A stretch of DNA of 64,000 nucleotides, taken from contig AP031356.1 of the NCBI GenBank assembly GCA_037833965.1, forward strand, positions 24,946,501 to 25,010,500. The letters are read 5' to 3'. This document shows positions 27,401 through 39,299 of this stretch, piece by piece; position 1 is the first letter of the stretch, and each line of letters begins with the position of its first letter. The notes under the pieces were generated by a model. The model was not told where the DNA came from, made no database searches, and saw only the letters and a program-made list of their open reading frames with translations. Made by a program: the position numbers and the translations under genes. Source of the stretch: Marchantia polymorpha subsp. ruderalis (lineage: Eukaryota > Streptophyta > Marchantiopsida > Marchantiales > Marchantiaceae).

Positions 27401-30400
27401 TGCACGTTTAGTTCAAGAGATGTTTCGAATCTCAACATTCTATATACAATCAGTATCCTTTTTTCTTCTTGCTGGACAAAGGTTTTATCCAAAAATCTTA
27501 GCAAGCACAAAGTGTTGCACAGTTATACCAATTGTGTGCTCGTGTGTGTATCATGTGTATATGTACCTTTGTCTGAAAATATGAAATTGAAACTAAGTGC
27601 TTAAAATACGCAGATCTTACATTGAATTATTATCCGTACAGTCACTTTCAAGATCATTAAGTTGACCAACATATGCTTTTCTAGGACTGAACACATGCTC
27701 GTCATAATTGTGCAAAATGAGAGCCTAAGACCAGCTGAACACTGAGGAAATTCTCCGATCCCAAGCTTCACAAACTGGATATACTCATTCTGAGAAATAC
27801 TTGAGGTCTTACTTTGGTCATGTTGGCCACTGATTTGTCTTCTTCAGTCATCGCACGAAGAATGTCTATGAGCGAGGAAGCGTGGCCTGCCAAAAAGGGT
27901 GACAAAAGTAAGCATTCTCTCCATGTTTCCATCTAGCTATTTAATTCTGTTCGGTAGAAAGCACCTAAAATAGTGCTTGGTATATCCAGTCAGGAGATTC
28001 ATTTTCTCCTCTCCCGGACATACTTATGTGGCAGAAGACTGAAAAATCACGGCCATGCCTTCAGATACATATTTATCTAGCCTTATCAATAGTCTGCTCA
28101 ACTCATCATTGATATTCCCTGGATGTCCAATACGGGCTGTTGTTTGGCTTAGGCCGTTTAATAAATATGGCACGCGTCTTATTCTGTGACAACTGATGAA
28201 GGTTATGTCAAAGAAGGCGTGATGGTGGTGATGCCAATTGGCAACTGACAGTCGTCGAATCGATAGGAACTAAAGTCAGATCAATCACATGGTCAGGTGA
28301 AACTTCGACCATTGGGAATAAGAGGGCAGAATTTCGGTACAGGCCTAAGTGTTATCTAGATACACTTGAGCCGAAGACCCTAACCAGCTAGGGGTGCATG
28401 TTGCAACTGAGTAGGGTGCATATCTAGGTTCTAGATTACCACTGAAATTCAAGTCTATCTTAACAGAAAGATTCATTTGCATCTCACAACTTGCATGAAG
28501 AAGATCACTCTAACGTTTGAAGTCTATAGTTAACTTTACTGAAGCTACGAATGTTCGCCAGCTAGCACGAAAGCATAAGCAGCTGGCTGGAACAAATTCT
28601 TCAAATTCCATGATCACCGTTTTCATAGAATCTTTATAGAACGAAAACAATACCAGCATGGATAGAATCAGAGTCTAGAGTGCAAGAAACTTTCTATTAC
28701 GACTTAAATAGATCATGGCCATAGTTTATGATACAGTTATGATCAATCACCATCGGACGAGGAGATCACAAACTCTCTGTCTCCTAAACACAAGACACAA
28801 AAGCACCGATTGTCATTTCGAGATTTAGTTGAACACCGCAGTCTTCACGATCTCGGCTCTCTGAATATCTGATTTGGTATATAGGAGGATATACGTCACA
28901 CAACAACGTTCAGACGGTGTATGCTGTTGTCATACCTCGATCCTAACGTAGATACAATGAATGGAAGGAGAAGCTGTGATAGTAATATCTGCACAAAGAA
29001 TCCGGTTTCTTGACGGATAGAGGAAACCTGGAGAACAAGGAAGTCTGAGGTAGACGGCGATTACTCTTAATTATTACAGTACAGTGCAGTCACAGTGATC
29101 AGATGCCTGGTTCAAGAACATGTCTGCTTTGTATGGGAGATGGAACGTTCCATGTCGCCGGCCGAACCTGAAGTGGATCTTTATCTACAACACGGTCCAG
29201 CTACGATCACGGCTCCGAACCTGAAACTCGGCTGGAGAGTTCTTCTCAGGCAAAGATTTGTTCTTCCAGCAGTCGAGCTGAGCTGAAAGTCGGTACATGT
29301 TTCTGAAAATATGAATCGGGTCCGTTCGGTGGATTTTTTTTAATTGGGGGCCTCGAGTGTGCCTCACGTGATGAGGCTACTGGTAAAAGAGAATCCGTCG
29401 TGTACCTCACAATCTGCTCCAGCGTCTAGTCTTTTCCGAGCCTTTGTGTACTTAACACACTGACAGTATAAAATCACCCGTACAGATTGACAACTCCCAG
29501 TCTATCTGTGTGCTGGACTTGTCAACTTTATATTTATCTCATCATATATGCATCCTCCTTTTCGAGTTCCACCAACCTGTCATCTCCTAATACGAGATAC
29601 AACAGATTCAAAAGTCAAGATCTTCATCTCACTGGTCGTGTTGTGTGTATCCTAGAAGTGTCCTCTCTGAAAGCAGAGCTATCCATGCCGTGACCGCGTG
29701 TTCATGGAGCAGAATCTTTGTCTACCAATAAGCCCCAATTTGTCGTGAAAAACAGTCGATATGGTGACGCTTCTGGAATTGGAAATGAGCATTTGGTGGC
29801 CAGTCCCGAGGACTTTATATCCCAATCCCAATCTTCGTCGTCTTTTAGTTGAACAACATGTCAGACGATAGCACGTAAAGATGTCCAAAGCTGACGCCGT
29901 TAAGTTGGAAGTTCCGGACGGTAGTTGGTGCTGAGCTTAAGTTTCTATTTCAACCCTCGATCCTTCGAGAGTGCTCCTCGCTCACTCCTTGAATCCCAGA
30001 TGAATGTACTGCAACAGGAGGCAGCCTACTTCTCTAGCTGCAGTCCTGCAGTAGCTAGCTCCACAACACCAGACCACAGCGAACAACAGGAGCCCAGACT
30101 AGACTAGACTAGTAGTAGTCCTGAGCTGAACTTAGGCTAGCCCTGAACAAAAGCCATCGAGGCTGCATTCGCTCACCGACCAAGATTCCACATTCCTTTA
30201 ATCTTTCCACTCGAAGTGCAACGGACCTGTTCATTGCCATGTCTCGGCCACGGGTTTCCATGGGTCTTCATTGTCTGCATGGAAGTTCTTCCAGCACTGG
30301 GTGGCTTGGAAAGGTTTGTCGTCCTTCCGTTCACCTACACGAGTAGTCTTCGACCAGATCTGTCGATCAAACAGACCACCACACCAGAAGGCTGGTTGTT

Positions 30401-31250
30401 CACGCGTCGTCGAGACTTCAGAGAGGTAGTGTGTTGGTTGTGCGGATGTGCATGCATTAGTGTGTCTTGTCTGGCCGCTCCTGATAATCAGGCCGTGAAG
30501 GTGCGGAACCTTCGCCTCCTACTTCTTCAGATAGAAATATTCTCGAGTCTTTTAAGGTGAGAAGCTTACTTGAAAGTGTGTGCATACTTCCTTATCTGAA
30601 ACCGACCCCGAATCATCGCCCCCTACCCTGCGGCCTACAACTATTCTCAACGAGTCTTTTGAGTCAGGTTCCCACAGATCGGAGGCCAAATTTTGCTGCA
30701 GCACATGCATGCGTATGTTTGAGCTGCAGGGATCGTGTGAATTTCGTGCCGGGCTTTCGAGCACCGAGCCTGAATTTCCAGGGCCCTTGACAATGCGCTC
30801 AACATCCAGAGTATCTCTGAACTTTCGTCCGAAGCCAGAATACTCAATCTCAGGCGAGTGCTCTGGCCTCCAGCATTAGAATCTTCTCTCATGATTACCA
30901 TTCGCCAAATTTCCCATCTGAGTTTTGACACATGCTGCCACATGCCTGCCAAATATCTAATTCAGGGCATCTGATTTCTCCCAGAAAACAGAAACCGAAA
31001 GTATTTATAGTGGTATCCTTAGTCTTACATGCACGCACTACCAATCAGTGAGTGCTTGACACATAGGTGCGAGGTCTAGCCGTGACTAAGAGCTAAAAGC
31101 CTCTGAGCGCATGCCGAGTTCTAAACACGCACATTTAATACTGCCAAGTGACAGAAACCATGTTCCTGAAACAGTTGATTAGTGGACCTGTAAACCTACA
31201 GGAGAGGCTATCGAATCTTTGAGTCATTTGAAATTTGTTGTGAACGCGTG
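18448..31250. other. Gene-poor interval, no recognised gene
   Basis: Only ORFs below 110 codons occur, none with a recognised domain. The first few hundred bases should contain the bHLH 3' UTR. A pyrimidine-rich patch lies at about 22195-22245. No transposon protein was recognised, though old elements may be hidden. Confidence 0.45.
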
Positions 31251-31457
31251 TTCGCAGACATGCTCATGTGTTATCACTTTTTGCCTTCCATGTTTTGTTG
31301 TTGTTGTATAAATTATTATTTCACCTTGATACTCTCTCCAGTTTTCCAAGTTTTCGCAGACATGCTCATGTGTTATCACTTTTTGCCTTCCATGTTTTGT
31401 TCTTGTTGTTGTATAAATTATTATTTGACCTTGATATTCTCTCCAGTTTTCCAAGTG
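31251..31457. repeat. Two-copy tandem direct repeat, units 102 and 105 bp
   Basis: Unit 1 (31251-31352) and unit 2 (31353-31457) both start TTCGCAGACATGCTCATGTG and end with CAGTTTTCCAAGT. They differ by one 3-base insertion in the TTG run and two substitutions, so the duplication is recent. Both lengths are multiples of three, which keeps short ORFs open on both strands (plus 31248-31505; minus 31224-31454); these are probably a by-product. Confidence 0.93.
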
Positions 31458-34400
31458 TTTAGCTCGTATCGGTTAGTTATCACATTTGGGGATGAGGACC
31501 CTTAGAGTTCCAGGTCACAAATCCTGAGAGCAGTAGAAGATGAACTAAATATTATTCTCTTCGTTGGAGGTGAGTGTAATTTGTTTCTTGACTTCCATGA
31601 CTTCTAAACCCTGAACACATCCTCGAGATAAAACCCTTAAGACTCGACTCTTATTTAGACTTGTTAAATGAGTTTTGTTTCATTCTTCATCCAGACACTA
31701 TCTAATTTGGTTGAGATTATAAGTAACTTAAAATATTGATTTTTAAGTTGAATTTAGAAAATTTCAAATACATTTAGTTCAAAATTTTCATAAAAAACAT
31801 ATCAAGTAACTTTGTGATAAGAAAATGAAGTTAAAATATGTCAAATATTATATGCATTTCCCATCAAGCGGGTCTTAACATATAAAAAGCTAAAATACTA
31901 CAACGCAAGTCCTTCAAATCCAGTAAACTTCATATGAAAAAAGTTTTATAGTAGAAATAGATACACTAAAAAGCTTGATTCTGCACAAAAAGGTCAATCG
32001 AAAGATCTCAACCAGTAAATTCAAGAAGCTTCAGTTTTCATAATCAAACATTGACATGTTATTCTTTCCCATTCAAATTGATCAACTGAACTAATTCCAA
32101 ACCACTCCTTTTTCGAACCTATAGAATGTATGATTCTATAACCACCATTATCGTGGTGAATGATGCTTTAATGATTATTCGGATATATCATTTACATTTT
32201 GCGTTTAGTAGCATAATATTCAAGATTTTAATGGGTTCGATATTAGATCGATACGTATCCATCATCATCCATCTATATCTACCTCATACGTATGCAAGTA
32301 GGAAAAATCCACTACATCTATCAGAGAGAAATACATAAATATTGTCAAACTTAAGGGTTTTCTCATGGACGGAAAAAAAAAAGATAGACGATTTGCACTT
32401 CAAGAGGCTACCCAATTCTCTTGTGAGATCTCAAACTGGTGTCATTATCAAATATCAGTATGGTGATTTTAATCAGTAATAGCAAGAGTACGATTATTCT
32501 TGCCATCATATTGTCTTTACATCTACAATCCAACGTAAAGTTTCATTGTATATACTGTCAGTCTAAGGCTGAAACTCCACTTTAAATGTGGCACTAGTGG
32601 ACAAGTTTTGTAAATTTCATATAAGCCCGGGAGATAATCCTGACAGTGGTAGATACTGTTTAGACTTGAACAACACCACAGACTATTTAGAGAAAGCGTT
32701 GATCTCATTCTCATTGGGTTCTCTTGTAAGATAAGGGCTTGTGGTCAAATTAATGATCTTCCATGTGCTTTTCTGGTGAGATAGTTTTCTACTCTCATAC
32801 TTATTCAGATGGGTCTACAGATTAAGCTCGTAACATCGTAGCTCACTTTACTACAATGATCTCTTATCAAAACGTTGTGCTCTGCAACTGAACAATAAGA
32901 TTCTGTACCAGACAAGTGGAGAAGAAAGTAAGCTATAGTTTCGAAACTGCAATCTCTACATAGAGGAATTAGCGGGTCCACGGCCACAGTTTGAAGATTC
33001 GTGGACTGTTGGAGTCCAAGAATCTTCAGTCTCTGAATCACAATTCTCTAGTTCACCAAGAAATATACTTGATTCCTGGAGTCCCAAAAGCCAAGTGCAA
33101 CACTGTTATCGAATTAAAAGCCAGAAGCACTGCAGCAGTGATAGTTGCGGTTTGTCATAGCCTCATACATAAGCTATGACATGTATTTGCAGTCGAGAGT
33201 AGCGTAGCACTGAAACACAACCTTGAGGAATCAGCTTACCAAGAAATATTCTTGGGCCATTTCTCAAGCTCCAGAGCTCTCTTTATCTGTGAGGAAAGAA
33301 GCCCAATCTACCATTTCTGATCACTATGGAATCCACGAGGGTACACACCCTCGTCCTCGTCCTCCTCTCGCCTCCACTTCCTCTTCCTCCTGTTCAGGTT
33401 ACGCAGAATCTAGAGGACACACTCGCGCTACAGGAGCCAGTCAAAGGGCTTAGCACCGTGCGAACTTCTTTTCTTTCATGCAGTTTAACAAAAAATATTC
33501 TCCAGTGTTGAGCATACTGTACAATATGCCACAGGACTGGATTTTTATATTGAGAGCAGGTATGCTCGATAACTGTTCAGTGCTTGGAGGTTTTGAATTC
33601 TGGAGACATGCACAGTGCACTAGAGTAGCCACTAGGCGATGGAAACGAACCCTCGATCGGTCGTTTCCCGGTGCACCTGTTCACTCAGAACAAGTCAGAG
33701 GTATGCAAAACAAGTATCGGGCATTAATTGCTGGAGCATTTCTCGGTTGATTGGTCTGGCGTTGAACTTCAATCTGTCTCCCTCCAACTTATCATTATTT
33801 GCTTTAGGGGAACACGTTCTGAGGGGTGAATACTGTACACACTGAATGTTTGTCTCCAGTCTGCTCACCAGAAAAGTTCTTCTTAGAAGTATGGAAACGA
33901 AGCGTTTACGTTACATTCTCCCTGTGCACGAGTTCTATATGCCATGACAAAGTGCACACCGCGGCAAGAGATGAGGTCATTTGTAAACTCGGCACACTCT
34001 CTTATCCTCCCTCAGCACTCTGACACATCTCTCCGGCCGATCCTCCTCCTCCTCCTCTCCTTCATCTTCTTCTTCTTCCTCTTGACTACTACTGTGTGCA
34101 TGTACACCATTATTCGTCAGCAAATTGGACACTCACTGTACCTAAAAGATCATGCACCGCAGACACATCGGAGACGTTGTAAGTAGAAGGACTCGTAGAT
34201 TCGCAGCAGAGACTTGACACGAGATTGCTGGAAACCCCCCCTCAGCAAAGCCCCATGGCAGACATGGGCGGCCTCGGCATCTACTAGGTTACCCGTTACA
34301 CTAACTCCACTTCTGGCTGCCATCGCCATTTGTCCTCTAACTACTCATAAGAAGGACAGATACTTGCAGGTAACAGAAGTCTTTACTGGAACAAGACATC

Positions 34401-34850
34401 CAAGTTCTTATCCACAGGATCTGTCTCGTAGTAGCATGGCTTTCGACGGTCTCAAACATGCGGAAAACGTTTCCAATTCTTCTTTGACAATAACTGTCAT
34501 TGGACTGGATGCCCTTGGATCGACTTAAGAAGACAAGGTCAGTCTGAGTTCAGAACAGAAAGCTCATCCCAAGTGGAGAAGATCAATGGTGGAGTCAGGT
34601 AAATGGTAATTGGGTGATTTTGTTGGTGGCATGCCATCCAACACACGGTCGATTGCGGTGGTGCTCCCCAGTTTTATTATTGTAAAATATTCATTCAATC
34701 AAACAGGCTTTGACAGTCACGAACACATTATATAATACTTCTAAAATGTCTTCTACCTGCACGCAAAACACATTTCAGGTTTGATTGGGTTATAAAAGCT
34801 GCGCTTACAATGAAGACTAGTCGACAGATATTTAGAAATTGACATGAAAT
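31458..34850. other. Intergenic, no recognised gene
   Basis: Short ORFs only. A CTC/CTT-rich patch lies at about 34040-34085. Nothing else stands out. Confidence 0.45.
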
Positions 34851-35852
34851 CCTGTATCCAATTTTTTTTTAAGAACTAGCTGACATGAATTTAATTTACC
34901 CATAAGTAGTTTGTACCTCCCTTCAACCAAATATTATGGTATTGTTGAGGATTAGATATTATTGTATTATTGTTCTCATAAGATTCGTAAATTCAGAATC
35001 TTTTGCTTTCGGTTTTGCAATGCACCGCCATTTTTCAGTGGATGATGACTCATATATTTTGCTATTCACTTAGAGAGGTTATTATTTTATTTGATAACTT
35101 TTTGCGTATATGTGTCTTGATAGAATGATGTAATTGATACAGATAATCTCTCTCATCTTCGACGAGCTTTCTTGACATGTAGAAGTAGTCAACATGCGTT
35201 GCATCCGAAAAAATGTTTTTATAAGATGTCCAAAGGAATGTTGTCATTAAGGTTATTTTATGTGAAGTCCATTGAAGCTATTGGAGCACTCTCACAAGGT
35301 TTTTTTTTAAATCAAGTAACATCAGGCCATGTTACATCAACTTAATAAAGAGCTTGTGACTGCACTAATGTTGATATCCCGAATTTGGAGAAGCTATTTC
35401 ATCTCAATCTCGACATCTCCAGAGGATTGACGAGGAGTATGTTGTTTCAAGAATTTTCTCTTACGATGCACACAAATGAAGTAAAACACCAAAAAAATTA
35501 TGACTTACTCTGTAATTTTTTGGCGCCTGCAATGAATGATGAATTATTGGATGAAAAGAATTTCCAACTAACAGATTATTGAAATAAAAAATATTCAGAT
35601 TTTTATTGACATCTTATCTTAAATCCATAAAATTTCCAAAATGTTTGTCCATGGAGAAGCGAACAGTATTTTTTGTTCACTTGGAGAAAGAAATACTGTC
35701 CAAGATGGGGACAAAGAAGTTACTCAAAGTATGTTTACAGCAGGTCAAAGTCCCAATGACGTTTAGGGTTATGCATGAACACACATGATATTGCTGGCCA
35801 TTGATGTTCAAAGATAGATACAAGTATATTTAGTCAGAAGTGTGATGCGAGT

Positions 35853-35898
35853 CAAAAAATCAGTGAGCCCACTTTGGAGTGGGCTCACTGATTTTTTG
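35853..35898. repeat. Perfect inverted repeat, 21-bp arms, 4-base loop
   Basis: The left arm 35853-35873 (CAAAAAATCAGTGAGCCCACT) is followed by TTGG and then its exact reverse complement, 35878-35898. The stem includes a GC-rich 10-bp core in otherwise AT-rich DNA. It could form a cruciform or RNA hairpin. Confidence 0.95.
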
Positions 35899-36399
35899 TT
35901 ACATATTAACAATGTTACATATAAATGTGTACTTATGGATAAATTAAAAAGTTAATCCAATGATAAAACTATAATTTCACATGTGGAGTCAAAGTTTTAT
36001 GTGAGCTATGCTTTTTAATACTTTATGAGCTTAATGTCTAAAGATTTTAAAATATGGATTGATTTTAATCTAGACAAAACAAGATATTACATATATATAG
36101 TAAATTTTACCTGCTCTTTATGTGAAACTTGCAAAGTAGTTAAATATTATTTTTTTTAAATTTTTGATCAGTGCCAGATTAAATTCACTATAAATTTTGA
36201 TAAATTCAAAATTCTTAATAAAATATTGTATAATAAATAAATATTCAATAAAATAATATGATATTGGCATGCTTCATCCATCTATACATCACTTGAATTG
36301 TTGGAAATAACCCATTTTGACTATCATATTGAAGATTAACAATAGTCTATTTCAATATTGATTCAAATAGATGCTTTTTTTACTTTTACTGCCATGTCA

Positions 36400-37700
36400 T
36401 GAGCAACTTTATTGTTGACTGAATTATGCATTTCTGCAAAGTAAATCTTCTACGAATGCATATATCATCCATTATAAACACATTTTCAATTATGCTTTTT
36501 TTCTTGTTCAAATTTTATTCATAATCAACATTGATGTAGACTAACAAAAAATTGATATTGTTTATTAATATTCATCTTGCTCATAGCTAAAGCAATATTA
36601 AGTCTAATGTATATGATTAAATACATGAAATTATGATTGTCTTGTTATGGAAAATTGATGATAGTTTTTTTCTTCTCAATAGCATAGATTGGAAATTGAG
36701 ATGCAAAAACTTTGAAATGTGTTGCCACAAATACATTTTTCTTCTTAAACTTGTCAAGTACGCATTGAATGTTATTATTTTAACTTAATTATAACTTTTA
36801 CTTTTTCAAATCTCAAATAACGACTATATTAGCATGTTATACACATAGAATATATCATTAAACACACGCTAGATGTAGATTTTTTTTTATCTAAATCATA
36901 CTCGTAATCAACATCAACATAGCCTAGCAAAAATTTGACATTATTTAATAGATTATTAAAGTATATTTCATAAACTTCAAGACTTTTCAAATATTTGAAA
37001 TGTCAATTTTCTGTTTCTCAATGTACCTTCTATGGATTTGACATGTTTAGAAAGAGTAACCTTGCTCATAGCTGAAGTAATATCAAATCTTGTGTATAAC
37101 ATCAAACATATGAAATTGATCATTTTTTTGGTACAAGTTATTGATAACATCTTTCATTTCTAATGACATCGGTTGAACATTGAATTGCGAAAATATGAAG
37201 CGTATTTCCAAAGTAATACATAATTTTTCAAAAATATCGTATTAATCTATCAAACACATGTTCAACTTATTTTACTTGATTCAATTATAGTTTTTTTTCT
37301 CCAAATTATTATGAATATGCATACCTATATATTTTTTTGAATTTATCTAAATTTTTTATCTTGGATGCATAGTTCAATTATTGTATTTTTTGAAGTCAAA
37401 ATGAGCATGTCATTCACGTATAAAATTACAATAATAGCATTGAAGATGTCATTGTTATTTTTTGCATGTATCACATGGATGATATAGATTATGTGAAAAT
37501 CTTTTTGCATTCGTAAATTCATTAAAACTCGCATTTCATTGTCTAAGAACTTGCCTCAATTCATGTAATAATTTCAATATCTACAATCCAATTTATCTTG
37601 AAATTTTTTTCCAAAATCAATTGATTGTCTTGTGTAGATTTTATTTTCTAAAGATTGATAAAAAAAAAAATTCTAACTGCAATCATCTAATCCATAATCA
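36400..37700 (-). mobile_element. Decayed Ty1/copia retrotransposon relic (RT and RNase H fragments)
   Basis: Within an AT-rich block, the minus strand encodes broken pieces of a copia-type pol in the right order. ILYVNDMLIL (within 37343-37534) corresponds to the reverse transcriptase YVDD box with one D changed to N. Downstream come YTRFDITSAMSKV (about 37106-37068), like the CTRPDIAYAVS region, and YVDVDYEYDLDKKKS (about 36923-36878), like the RNase H DADWAGDxDxRxST motif. A second copy of the last two motifs, with stops, lies at about 36620-36490. Many stops and frameshifts: not functional. No LTRs could be delimited. Confidence 0.7.
36485..36625 (-). pseudogene. Second degenerate copia RNase H fragment
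   Basis: Minus-strand pieces YIRLNIALAMSKM and NVDYE-stop-NLNKKKS repeat the two motifs of the neighbouring copy 36880-37110, but with about 100 bases less between them and an in-frame stop. They are either an internal duplication of the same relic or a second inserted element. Confidence 0.55.
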
Positions 37701-39299
37701 GAGCATATATTGCGAAAATTGCACACTAATCAAATTGGAGCATATTTGTTAAAGGTGAAAGAAATTGTTATAGTTCACATCTATCTCTTGTGTAACCTCT
37801 CATCACAAATTTAATTTTGAAGTTTCACATCTAGTCATTTATTATATTGTACTCTAATTCCATTAATTATCAAGTTTTGTTATCAATCAACAAATGCATT
37901 TCACGTTCTATAATATTAAATCTTATGAAAAAAAGATGGAGTATCATTGATCTTTCCAAGATCAATGTAATATTATCATTATCTTTATATCAATATTACA
38001 ATCTTGATGTATATTTTATAATTATCAAATTAATAGATAAGAACTAGTTATAATAATTTTGATTGATATATATCTTTTAATATATATATTATAAGATAGA
38101 TAAATAATAACATATTATTTTAATTTTTGCTCTAAAACATTGATTTCATTTGTATAAAAAAAAACTTAGTTGTATCTAGTAATCATGAAATAATCAATGA
38201 ACATAGTCAAATCCTTAATATACATTTGAAATAATGAATTTGCATACATCAATTCATTTGAACAATAACACTACAAACTTCATCCAATCTTTTTATCTTA
38301 TTAAAAAAAAAAAAATTTATATTTCAAGATCTTTAATATTTCTCAATCATATTCGGTAAAAAATATCAATTTCTGAACTAATAAAAAAATTGTGTTATAT
38401 TTTGATTCAATATTTTCAAAATATAAATATACACTTTTATTATGATGTTTGATTATGCACTATATATCTTGATGTTATTGAAGGATAGAAAATATTTATA
38501 AATTCATAATATAATATTTACTCCAAATATTTCTTGTAAGTATAAATTTTAATATTTGTGAAGTTAAATAATAAATAAATCTAAAATAAACAATATATGA
38601 CAATGTCTATATATAGTATCAGTAAATAAATTTAGTCAAAATATAATAATTAATGGAAAAATTTGAAATTGAATGAATTTGATGATTGGTAAATCAAATA
38701 TATATAACATAATTTATTTCAGAATGATAAATAAATTTTAGTTATCTTGAATTAAAAATTATTATAAGAGTCAAATGTCCACAAGTAGATTCCAATGATT
38801 CACTACATCATAACAAATTGAATTGATTGTACAAATAATAATTTCTATAATCCCCAATTTTAGAAATTTACTAATTTAAATACATAAATAAATAAAAAAA
38901 GTACAAAAAATTTCGTTTAACATTTAATGTTTTCACTTTTTGTAATTATATTTTTATTTATTCATAAATCTAATCAAATTTCTTCATTTCTATTTCTTCT
39001 AGAATTTCAATTCTAATTCCAATAGATTAAAATAATACATCCATATTGTAACATAGATTCTTACCCAAGATATATAGTCCAAATTTAAATTAGACCAAAA
39101 AATTGATGTAGTCAAGTTCAGACTCAGACATCGAATAACGTCACAACATGTAACAAACATGTTCCGAAAACAAAATGATTCATGAAGAATTCCTGAAACT
39201 AACAAGGTTGAAAAACTTTTATAAGCCTCATTGACAAGGACTTACTGAGGTTTGAAGAATGCAATTGTTAGTGAAATATTCGTAACAGTACTTACCATC

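Noticed and set aside
30096..30112. Short (AGACT)3 run
   Set aside because: Three units only; trivial low-complexity sequence.
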